DNA of 5,726 nucleotides. It comes from Klebsiella pneumoniae. Its GTDB lineage: Bacteria > Bacteroidota > Bacteroidia > Flavobacteriales > Flavobacteriaceae. The stretch is from positions 1 to 5,726 of the forward strand of contig CALPPA020000127.1 of the NCBI GenBank assembly GCA_943325355.2. The letters are read 5' to 3'. The notes beneath the pieces are model-generated. The model was not told the DNA's origin and searched no databases. It saw only the letters and a program-made list of their open reading frames with translations. Every line of letters starts with the position of its first letter. Positions within the stretch are counted from its first letter, which is position 1. The position numbers and the translations under genes are program-made. Positions 1 to 5,726 of this stretch are shown here, piece after piece.

Positions 1-1550
1 ATTGCAGGTACTTCTACTGGAGGTCTTTCTGAAATTTTAGCAGTGCATTTTGCATTTATCCCACGCAAAGTAGACTTTAGAGTTCCCCATCTTACCAAAT
101 CAAACCATCTTTTGCCTTCAGAACTTAACTCTCTACTTCGCTCCAAAACAATATAATCTCTAAAAGCAGCTGGAGTTGAAACTAAAGGGTTCGAAAGTGT
201 TAAGTTGACTAAACCTGTAGATTTTTGAAGGGTCAAAGAACGAGGCAATATATCTCTATGAACACCTCCTGCGTTAATATTTCTGGCTCTACCTCTTAGC
301 ATATTTAATGCATCTATAGCCGCTTGTGTTGGTCCACTCGTTTCGTTTACTGCCTCTGCATAAATTAACAAAACTTCTGCATATCTAAATATTGGCCAGT
401 TGACATCATAATCACTTGTTTTAAGTGCGAAAGCAGGATCACGAACAGGATAACGTCTAAATTTTGCAGCCGATGTAGGGGGATTAGTACTAACAGCACT
501 TATTATTTTGTACTTACCAGTAGCAACAATTATTTCAATTCTCGCATTAGTCCATTGCATGCGAATACTATCAGCTGTTTCATAATAATATTGATGATAG
601 TGACAAGCTCTTATGGAAGCTTGCGAACCACCATTGGATAAATTATCTACCCCAGAAGCATTTGAAGGAATACCCATATTAAGACCAATTGTACTTCCTA
701 CCCCTAGTCCTGGTGCTTTAAATTGTACATCAAAAACAATTTCATCATTATTTTTATTTTGCACTATAAACGCATCTGGGAAATAAAGACACAATCTATA
801 TCTATTTGAATCTATTACCTCTTTAGAATATTGAGCCGCCAAGGCAAAATCTGCAATGCCTTTATCTCCAGTATTATCCCTTTTAGCCATACTACCTCTT
901 GTAAGATAGATACTCGCTAATAAAGTTTTGGCTGCATCTTGAGTAGCATGTCCTGCTAAACCCGCGGTTTTTACTTTTAAATTAACCACACCATATTCAA
1001 GATCTTTTATTATATTTTTATATATAGTAGCTACAGGAGTTCTAGGAATATTTAAATCATTCAATGAAGTCGTTTCCGTTTCTTTGTAGGGAACATCTCC
1101 AAAATATCGGATTAAGTTGAAGTACAATAAGGCTTTAATAAATTTAGCTTCGGCCACTAAACTATTTCTTTCAGTAACATTCATTTCAATATTGGGGATT
1201 TTTGAAATCGCTTGATTAGCTTGATTTATTCCCTTATAATGATCTCTCCATATAGGCAAAACTACTTCAATATTATCAGCAGTAAAAGTATATAAATTAA
1301 ATCCCGAACGAGGCACTCTTGAACCTGCGTAAGTTTCATCTGTAGAGAATTCTAATTGTTTTTGGCCATATACACCTTCAAGTTGCAACGCACTATATAC
1401 CCCTACAATTGCAGATACAGCATTGGCTTCTGTTTTGAATGAATTTTCAGGGGATGCTTGAGAAACTGGAACTTCTTCTAATGCATCGCTACAACCTATA
1501 AATCCTGTAATTAAAATAATGAGATTTAAATATTTGATTCTATTTTTCAT
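1..1550 (-). CDS. SusD/RagB-family nutrient-binding outer-membrane lipoprotein, 3' end cut by window edge
   Basis: Role (family knowledge): a surface lipoprotein that binds glycan and acts as the lid on its SusC transporter. Seen: the frame is open from ATG 1550 to the left edge, 516 codons with no stop. Residues 1-20 form a lipoprotein signal: basic start (K2, R4, K6), hydrophobic LIILITGFIG, then Cys20, the predicted lipidated residue, followed by SDALEE. Residues 133-157 carry the SusD N-terminal signature (AEAKF..ALLYFNLIRYFGDVPY). Residues 385-403 (WPIFRYAEVLLIYAEAVNE) and 416-423 (NMLRGRAR) are the usual TPR-region motifs. Residues 470-489 (ERSREL..EGKRWFDLVRWG) are the C-terminal SusD signature. 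The family usually ends with a short tail containing FPIP and QNPGY-like motifs, so probably only some tens of residues are missing (inference). Start choice: this is the Met directly before the signal peptide, 17 bases after the susC stop, with leader TATTAAAAATAAAAAAC and no Shine-Dalgarno, as is normal in Bacteroidota. It is surely co-transcribed with susC. Substrate unknown. Confidence 0.96.
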   Translation of the reverse strand, partial: MKNRIKYLNLIILITGFIGCSDALEEVPVSQASPENSFKTEANAVSAIVGVYSALQLEGVYGQKQLEFSTDETYAGSRVPRSGFNLYTFTADNIEVVLPIWRDHYKGINQANQAISKIPNIEMNVTERNSLVAEAKFIKALLYFNLIRYFGDVPYKETETTSLNDLNIPRTPVATIYKNIIKDLEYGVVNLKVKTAGLAGHATQDAAKTLLASIYLTRGSMAKRDNTGDKGIADFALAAQYSKEVIDSNRYRLCLYFPDAFIVQNKNNDEIVFDVQFKAPGLGVGSTIGLNMGIPSNASGVDNLSNGGSQASIRACHYHQYYYETADSIRMQWTNARIEIIVATGKYKIISAVSTNPPTSAAKFRRYPVRDPAFALKTSDYDVNWPIFRYAEVLLIYAEAVNETSGPTQAAIDALNMLRGRARNINAGGVHRDILPRSLTLQKSTGLVNLTLSNPLVSTPAAFRDYIVLERSRELSSEGKRWFDLVRWGTLKSTLRGINAKCTAKISERPPVEVPA

Positions 1551-1557
1551 GTTTTTT

Positions 1558-1575
1558 ATTTTTAATATTAAAAAT
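1558..1575. repeat. Perfect 18-base AT palindrome across the susC stop / susD leader
   Basis: ATTTTTAATATTAAAAAT is a perfect palindrome that overlaps the last codons and stop codon of susC (1568-1570) and reaches into the 17-base gap before susD. It contains only A and T, so an RNA hairpin here would be weak, and it is not followed by a U-run typical of a terminator. It might modulate susD translation or the relative amounts of the two messages, or may simply reflect AT-rich spacer sequence. Confidence 0.4.
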
Positions 1576-4500
1576 TAAGAGTCAATCCCAAAGTTATGGT
1601 CGTGTTACGTGGATAACTTCCAAGATCTACTCCTCCTCCTACTTTACCAGCTGTTCCTCCTATGGCATTTACTTCAGGATCAAACCAAGAATATCTTGAG
1701 ATCATCAAAGGGTTATTGACCCTGGCAAAAACTCTAAATTTGTTGGCATGTAAACTTTCAACAACCTCCTTAGGCATAGCATATCCTAATGTGATAAAAT
1801 CAAGCTTTAAAAATGAGCCATCTTCTACATAAGCACTACGAAATAAAGAGGAATAAACACCATTCCCATTTTCTCCGTGAAAAGTACCGTTTGGATTATA
1901 TGCTCCACTATATGAGTAATCAGACATTGCTTTTAATGAATTCCAATTTCCAATATTCCCCTTATCTAAATTTCCAATATTTCCATTTATAACATCGTTC
2001 CCATAGGAAAATCGAAAGAAGAAACTTAAGTCAAAACTTTTATATGTTATTTCATTATTCAATCCTCCTATAAATTCAGGTGTTGTATTAGCAATTGGCA
2101 CCTTATCAAAACTATTAATTAAACCATCTCCGTTGACATCATAAATTTTGACTTGTCCATTATTATTAATATCTGGAATTCCCACACCAACTTGTCTTGG
2201 GCTATTTGACGCTTCTGTTTGATTGTTTATGATCTGATTTTCAATGTATCCATAATAAATTCCAGTTGACTGCCCTACACGAACCAATATTTCATTATTG
2301 AATTTACTTGGAAAAATATTAGCATCAAAATAAAATTCAGACTTATCTCCTAAATCCAGTACCTTATTTCTATTGAATGATAAAGTAAAATCAGACCTCC
2401 ATTTAAAATCACTTTTATCAAAATTGATTGAATTCACAGTTAATTCAAACCCTTTATTGCTAAAAGAACCAACATTTTTTAAAGCAGTTTCAAAACCTGA
2501 AGACAAAGGCAATTGAACTTCTAACAATAAATCGGTTGTTTCTTTATAATAGGCTTCGGCAGTAATGGTTAAACGATTTTTGAAAAAACCTAAATCAACA
2601 CCTAAATTGTATTGTGCAGTAGTTTCCCATTTTAAATCAGGATTAGATACACTGCTTGGTACTTTTCCAGAATAAAACACATCATTAAAAACATAATTTC
2701 CGGGTTTCAATAAACCTATCGCACTGTAGGCAGGTATTTGGTTATTACCGGTTACTCCATAGGATGCTCTCAATTTGAAGTTATCAAAAATATTTAATTT
2801 TTGGATAAATGATTCCTCTGACAATGTCCATCCCAATGCTAAAGAAGGAAAATAACCCCATTTATTATCTTTACCAAATTTTGATGAACCATCCGCTCTA
2901 ATGGAAGCAGTTACAAGGTATTTATTATTATACCCATACGATACTCTACCTAAAAAAGACGCTAAAGTTTCTTCTGCAATGTTATTTTCAGGAAAACTAG
3001 GCAAAATCGCACTTGATAAATCATTAAAACCATTTGTTTGATCACTAAAACCAGTTGCCCCAGCAGTGAATATACTTTTTCGATTATCTGAAAATTCTCC
3101 AACAGCAGTAGCATTAATATTATGCTTATCAAAAACTTTTTTATAATTGAATCGAGTTTCAAATACTTGATTCAAAGTTTCAATTTTTTCAAATTCTGCT
3201 ACACCATTTTCCTTGAATCCTTGCAATACAGTTGAAGGTAAAAATACTTGGTTATTGATAAACCCGCGATTAAATCCATAACTAGTATAAAAAGTCAAAT
3301 TATTAGCTAATTTTGTTTCGTAAAAAACGTTTCCAATTATCCTAGTACTTTCCGTTTGATTATCTACTTCTTTAAGATAGGTAACAACATTTTCATTATC
3401 ACCAGAGTTTGTATCTGGATCTATATCAATATCGCCTAGCTCAAAATCTATGGGCTGAAAAGGATTGGTCGAAAAAACCTTTTTAAAAATAGCATCGGCA
3501 TTTTTATCAAGGCTTCTTCCTAAATTTTTGGTAAACGCTAATTTAATATTTGTTCCAATTCTAGTATTTTCACCTATAGACTGAACTATATTCGAATTTA
3601 AATTATATCTCTTAAAATTACTCTCAATAACTACACCTTCTTGATCTAGATAATTACCCGATATTTGATAATTTAATCCATCTTTACTTCCACCACCCAT
3701 ACTAAGATCGACTTTTCTAGTAAAAGCAACTTGTGTTGCCTCTTTAGGCCAATCAACCCCTTGTGCATTAGCGTCTTTTTGATCTTGCCATCTGGTATTT
3801 AAAGTAAGATCTGTTCCGTTTAAATAATTGATATTATCCTGAACTATACGATAATCCAAATACTCTGAATCAGAAAGAATCCTTGGAAAGTTTGATACAA
3901 ATGATGCACCCGTACTTAATGTTGCCGTTATAACTGGCTTTCCTTCTTTTCCTAGTTTTGTGGTAATAATAATTACTCCATTAGATCCCCTTGCACCATA
4001 AATTGCAGTTGCAGATGCATCTTTCAAAACTTCGACTGACTTAATCTGACCAGGGTCTATATCCGATAATGGATTTGATGAGGCATTATCATCTGGAACA
4101 ATAGGAAAACCATCAATAACATATAAAGGCTGATTACCACTCGTCAATGAACTACCTCCACGGATAATAGCTTTTACACCTGACCCTAATCCGTTATCGT
4201 TTTGTGTTATTTGCAAACCAGCAACACGACCTGCCAAAGCGGTTTGAAGATCTACTGGATCCCCTTTTTCAATACTGGTTCCTCTTACAGTAGAAACAGC
4301 TCCTGTTAAATCCTTTTTCTTGACAGTTCCATACCCGATTACTACAACTTCATTCAAAGTAGCATTCGATTCTTCAAGAACAATTTTAATTGAATTACCT
4401 TGTATTTTGACTTCTTTATTATCAAATCCTACACTTGAAATAACTAAGACATCGCCGGTTTTTGCCTTTATTTTAAAAACTCCGTCAAAATCAGTTATAA

Positions 4501-4645
4501 CCCCGTTCTTAGTTCCTTTTATGACTACATTAGCTTGCGGCACGGGCAATCCTTTAACATCATTAACGACTCCTTCTATCGTGGTCTGAGCGAATAGCGA
4601 TATAGAACATGTTAAAAAAATAATTGTTAATAATTTAAATTTCAT
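1568..4645 (-). CDS. SusC/RagA-family TonB-dependent outer-membrane transporter
   Basis: Role (family knowledge): a 22-strand beta-barrel that imports oligosaccharides or other large nutrients, energised by TonB-ExbBD and lidded by SusD. Seen: 1025 residues, complete and of normal family length. Residues 1-20 are a Sec signal peptide with likely cleavage after SLFAQ. Residues ~22-92 are a carboxypeptidase-regulatory-like beta-sandwich (GVVND..G.P...ANV, TDFDGVFKI, ISSVGF). LNEVVVIGYGTVKKKDLTGAV (97-117) is the SusC/RagA TonB-box region. The plug follows at ~105-230, with IRGG at 161-164, PLYVIDGFP at 173-181 and VEVLKDASATAIYGARGSNG at 204-223. The barrel runs from ~240 to the terminal Phe1025 and includes the family motif ADGSSKFG (584-591). 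DVNGDGLINSFD (836-847) is an EF-hand-like acidic loop common in this family. There is no N-terminal STN domain before the beta-sandwich, so sigma/anti-sigma signalling through this protein is not expected. Start: the only Met before the signal peptide, preceded by eight A residues and no Shine-Dalgarno. First gene of a susC-susD operon. Confidence 0.98.
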   Translation of the reverse strand: MKFKLLTIIFLTCSISLFAQTTIEGVVNDVKGLPVPQANVVIKGTKNGVITDFDGVFKIKAKTGDVLVISSVGFDNKEVKIQGNSIKIVLEESNATLNEVVVIGYGTVKKKDLTGAVSTVRGTSIEKGDPVDLQTALAGRVAGLQITQNDNGLGSGVKAIIRGGSSLTSGNQPLYVIDGFPIVPDDNASSNPLSDIDPGQIKSVEVLKDASATAIYGARGSNGVIIITTKLGKEGKPVITATLSTGASFVSNFPRILSDSEYLDYRIVQDNINYLNGTDLTLNTRWQDQKDANAQGVDWPKEATQVAFTRKVDLSMGGGSKDGLNYQISGNYLDQEGVVIESNFKRYNLNSNIVQSIGENTRIGTNIKLAFTKNLGRSLDKNADAIFKKVFSTNPFQPIDFELGDIDIDPDTNSGDNENVVTYLKEVDNQTESTRIIGNVFYETKLANNLTFYTSYGFNRGFINNQVFLPSTVLQGFKENGVAEFEKIETLNQVFETRFNYKKVFDKHNINATAVGEFSDNRKSIFTAGATGFSDQTNGFNDLSSAILPSFPENNIAEETLASFLGRVSYGYNNKYLVTASIRADGSSKFGKDNKWGYFPSLALGWTLSEESFIQKLNIFDNFKLRASYGVTGNNQIPAYSAIGLLKPGNYVFNDVFYSGKVPSSVSNPDLKWETTAQYNLGVDLGFFKNRLTITAEAYYKETTDLLLEVQLPLSSGFETALKNVGSFSNKGFELTVNSINFDKSDFKWRSDFTLSFNRNKVLDLGDKSEFYFDANIFPSKFNNEILVRVGQSTGIYYGYIENQIINNQTEASNSPRQVGVGIPDINNNGQVKIYDVNGDGLINSFDKVPIANTTPEFIGGLNNEITYKSFDLSFFFRFSYGNDVINGNIGNLDKGNIGNWNSLKAMSDYSYSGAYNPNGTFHGENGNGVYSSLFRSAYVEDGSFLKLDFITLGYAMPKEVVESLHANKFRVFARVNNPLMISRYSWFDPEVNAIGGTAGKVGGGVDLGSYPRNTTITLGLTLNF
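1946..1984 (-). repeat. Short direct repeat inside susC encoding GNIGN twice
   Basis: Two copies of an AATTTCCAATATT-like segment (plus-strand reading) lie 24 bases apart and encode GNIGN at SusC residues 888-892 and 896-900, separated by LDK. The repeat is in frame and sits in a probable loop between barrel strands, between FRFSYGNDVIN and the WNSLKAMSDY segment. It looks like a small in-frame duplication or low-complexity Gly/Asn loop, with no separate function claimed. Confidence 0.5.
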
Positions 4646-4787
4646 TTTTTTTTGGTTGATTAATATTTTGAATTTGTTTAATTTGACAATTTACTAATAA
4701 ATATAAATTTAAATACCTTAAAAAAAATAAATCTTTATAGAAGGCATATTAAAATTTCAATTTTTATTACATAATTAATTGCAAGGT

Positions 4788-4795
4788 CAAAAATA
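4788..4795 (-). promoter_or_regulatory. Possible Bacteroidota -7 promoter element for susCD
   Basis: On the minus strand this reads TATTTTTG, an exact match to the TAnnTTTG -7 consensus of the Bacteroidota housekeeping sigma factor. A TTG that could serve as -33 (plus-strand caa at 4822-4824) is 26 bases upstream, longer than the usual spacing of about 19-21. The pairing is therefore weak, and the promoter might need an activator or lie elsewhere. Used here, transcription would begin near 4780 and leave a leader of about 135 bases before the susC ATG. Confidence 0.3.
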
Positions 4796-4797
4796 AG

Positions 4798-4808
4798 CTT
4801 CTAAGAAG
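4798..4808. repeat. Short inverted repeat next to the candidate -7 element
   Basis: CTTCT-A-AGAAG is a perfect 5+5 inverted repeat with a single-base centre, two bases upstream (in transcription direction) of the TATTTTTG element. Its position inside the would-be spacer between -33 and -7 would suit a protein-binding site. However, at only five bases per arm it could be chance. Confidence 0.25.
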
Positions 4809-4848
4809 ATTTATGCTAGTACAAAAAGTCTCTTTTATAGTGTCAATT

Positions 4849-4868
4849 TGTCTCAATGCATACAGACA
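4849..4868. promoter_or_regulatory. Imperfect 20-base palindrome, candidate operator upstream of susCD
   Basis: The site reads TGTCTcaATGCATacAGACA (lower case marks the unpaired positions). Eight of ten half-site positions are symmetric about the centre between 4858 and 4859, with outer arms TGTCT/AGACA and core ATGCAT. A further TGTCAAT just beside it (4840-4846) resembles a half-site. It lies about 54 bases upstream of the candidate -7 element and downstream of the terminator, where a regulator of susCD would bind. The regulator is not in the window, and no known consensus is claimed. Confidence 0.35.
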
Positions 4869-4962
4869 GAGATTTATTTGGATTGTACAACTGCTATATA
4901 ACCCCAAAATACAATTATGTCTAGAGCGCAAATATTTTTTAATAATTGACTTTACTCCAAAT

Positions 4963-4992
4963 AAAAAACTTCCGGAAATCCGAAAGTTTTTT
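4963..4992 (-). terminator. Factor-independent terminator after the glycoside hydrolase
   Basis: The arms are 4963-4975 and 4980-4992 around a four-base loop (4976-4979). The core is CTTCCGG / CCGAAAG, flanked by six A and then six T. Read as minus-strand RNA, the stem has 13 continuous pairs including one G-U wobble (4972/4983) and ends in a run of six U (4968-4963). Read as plus-strand RNA, the same position is a C/A mismatch. The minus reading is therefore the better hairpin and fits the end of the hydrolase transcript about 115 bases after its stop. It also implies that susC has its own promoter. Confidence 0.82.
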
Positions 4993-5106
4993 TTGGTATT
5001 AAAGGTTTTGTTTTATTATTCATATGTAAATTAATATTCAAATTAAATAATATCTCACTGACAGGTGTGAAATGTTTTTTGTTGCGATACTTGCAAACTT
5101 GGGAAT

Positions 5107-5726
5107 TTAATTCCTTTTTAGTTTTTTACACAAATATGCAAAAGAATCTTTTCCTTCATATTTTATAATCATAGAGTGTCTCCCATCCAATAGAACCTTC
5201 GTAGCTGATTTTCCAAACTCAGGCAAATTGTATTCCTTGGCTTTATCACTCCAGTTAAATACACCAAGATATATGTCTTTTCCGCTGCGGGAGAGCAGCA
5301 ACTCAACGGCATCATTTTTTTCCGTCGCATGTTGCCACAAATCCAGCGGAACAGTTTCGTCTATTTTGGGAGCTTTCAATCCTGCCATTATAATTTCTTT
5401 GCGTTCAAGTCGAAGTGTACTAAGGTTATCGCTGTTTAAGTGAACATTCCCATATAAACGCACAAAATCGACCCACATCTTCGCTTCATTTTCGGTAAGG
5501 GTGCCTCCAGATTTTCGATCTTCATTGCTCACAGTTGCATCTTCATCGGCAGCGGCGCGAGCCACAATATAATCGGGATCCAAGTTAAAAACCGATTTAA
5601 GATAAAAATTGCTGCTGTTTGACAATACTCTCTCTCCAAATGATTCGTACACAGGACTAATATCATTACCTGTACGCATGGCATCTACAAATCCAATCGC
5701 TGGACCAAATACTGCAGTGCAACCCA
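5107..5726 (-). CDS. Glycoside hydrolase, C-terminal part, probably GH36-type alpha-galactosidase (clan GH-D); 5' end cut by window edge
   Basis: Likely role: hydrolysis of terminal alpha-galactosyl (or related) residues in the glycan handled by the neighbouring SusCD pair (inference). Seen: about 205 codons to the TAA at 5107-5109. The frame remains open through 5726, so the Met at 5679 is internal and not the start. The first visible residues, GCTAVFGPAIGFVDAMRTGNDI, match, from memory, the GH36-like pattern GCGAP.GP..G.VDAMRIGPDV. In that pattern the final Asp (codon 5662-5664) would correspond to the general acid/base, by analogy with the RISGD motif of GH27. Next come a helical end of the barrel (MWVDFVRLYGNVHLNSDNLSTL) and a C-terminal beta-sandwich (PLDLWQHA, VELLLSRSG, YLGVFNWSD, LLDGRHSMI). 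The nucleophile region and any signal peptide lie outside the window. A terminator follows, so it is probably a separate unit from susC. G+C is locally over 50 percent, against 30-38 percent in sampled susC segments. GH27 or another GH-D member is possible; the exact specificity is uncertain. Confidence 0.75.
   Translation of the reverse strand, partial: GCTAVFGPAIGFVDAMRTGNDISPVYESFGERVLSNSSNFYLKSVFNLDPDYIVARAAADEDATVSNEDRKSGGTLTENEAKMWVDFVRLYGNVHLNSDNLSTLRLERKEIIMAGLKAPKIDETVPLDLWQHATEKNDAVELLLSRSGKDIYLGVFNWSDKAKEYNLPEFGKSATKVLLDGRHSMIIKYEGKDSFAYLCKKLKRN

Larger units (their letters stand above)
4646..5106. other. Intergenic region between the hydrolase and susC, no gene found
   Basis: This 461-base AT-rich gap separates the hydrolase stop from the susC start. 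Its right part (4995-5106) would be the 3' untranslated end of the hydrolase message and shows no obvious motif. A terminator sits at 4963-4992. The part nearest susC (4646-4960) must hold the susCD promoter and leader. No tRNA, rRNA or riboswitch fold is recognisable. An open frame on the plus strand at 4813-5034 runs through the terminator and has no protein-like character, so it is not called. Confidence 0.7.

Noticed and set aside
2962..3162. Minus-strand open frame of 66 codons within susC
   Set aside because: It overlaps the susC barrel in another frame. The Leu/Ile-rich translation is a by-product of AT-rich codons, not a membrane protein.
4320..4589. Plus-strand open frame of 89 codons opposite the start of susC
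   Set aside because: It lies entirely antisense to the strongly conserved beta-sandwich and TonB-box coding region of susC, and its translation resembles no family.
4758..4790. TTGACC ... TAATAA resembling a sigma-70 -35/-10 promoter on the minus strand
   Set aside because: The spacing is only 15 bases, and the Bacteroidota housekeeping sigma factor does not use the enterobacterial consensus.
4883..4890. TTGTACAA palindrome
   Set aside because: Eight bases of self-complementary sequence are expected by chance in a gap of this size, and the symmetry does not extend outward.
4813..5034. Plus-strand open frame of 73 codons in the intergenic gap
   Set aside because: It runs straight through the terminator hairpin and its loop, has no recognisable domain, an irregular Cys/Phe/Tyr/Lys-rich composition and no convincing upstream signal. 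Best explained as chance in AT-rich DNA.
5228..5443. Plus-strand open frame of 71 codons opposite the hydrolase
   Set aside because: It is antisense to the conserved C-terminal domain of the hydrolase, and its Ser/Leu-rich translation is typical of a reverse-strand shadow.
5677..5679. ATG as the start of the hydrolase gene
   Set aside because: The same frame continues upstream to the window edge with conserved residues (GP..G.VDA just before the Met), so this Met is internal to a truncated gene.

Overview
The window looks like part of a polysaccharide utilisation locus (PUL) from a low-GC member of the Bacteroidota, probably a flavobacterium or close relative. The evidence is a textbook SusC/SusD pair, A-rich leaders without Shine-Dalgarno sequences ahead of both start codons, and a very AT-rich intergenic region. 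All three genes lie on the minus strand, so transcription runs from high to low coordinates.

Region by region, in transcription order: (1) 5107-5726 holds the C-terminal ~205 codons of a glycoside hydrolase whose start lies beyond the right edge. Its remaining motifs fit clan GH-D, most likely a GH36-type alpha-galactosidase. (2) 4646-5106 is a 461-base gap with no convincing gene. It contains a factor-independent terminator (4963-4992) whose stem pairs better in minus-strand RNA, a 20-base imperfect palindrome (4849-4868) that could be an operator, a possible Bacteroidota -7 promoter element (4788-4795), and a long AT-rich leader. (3) 1568-4645 is a complete 1025-residue SusC/RagA-type TonB-dependent outer-membrane transporter. 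(4) After 17 bases comes a SusD-like surface glycan-binding lipoprotein (1-1550), complete at its start and running off the left edge near its C-terminus.

Working model: SusD captures a glycan at the cell surface and closes over the SusC barrel, SusC imports it using TonB energy, and the glycosidase trims galactosyl or similar residues. The substrate cannot be read from this window. The alpha-galactoside suggestion rests only on the truncated hydrolase. That hydrolase appears to be a separate transcription unit from susCD and is noticeably richer in G+C over much of its length.

I found no RNA gene, mobile element, CRISPR array or clearly new system. The most useful leads are the palindromic site and promoter region upstream of susC, and the composition difference between the hydrolase and susCD.
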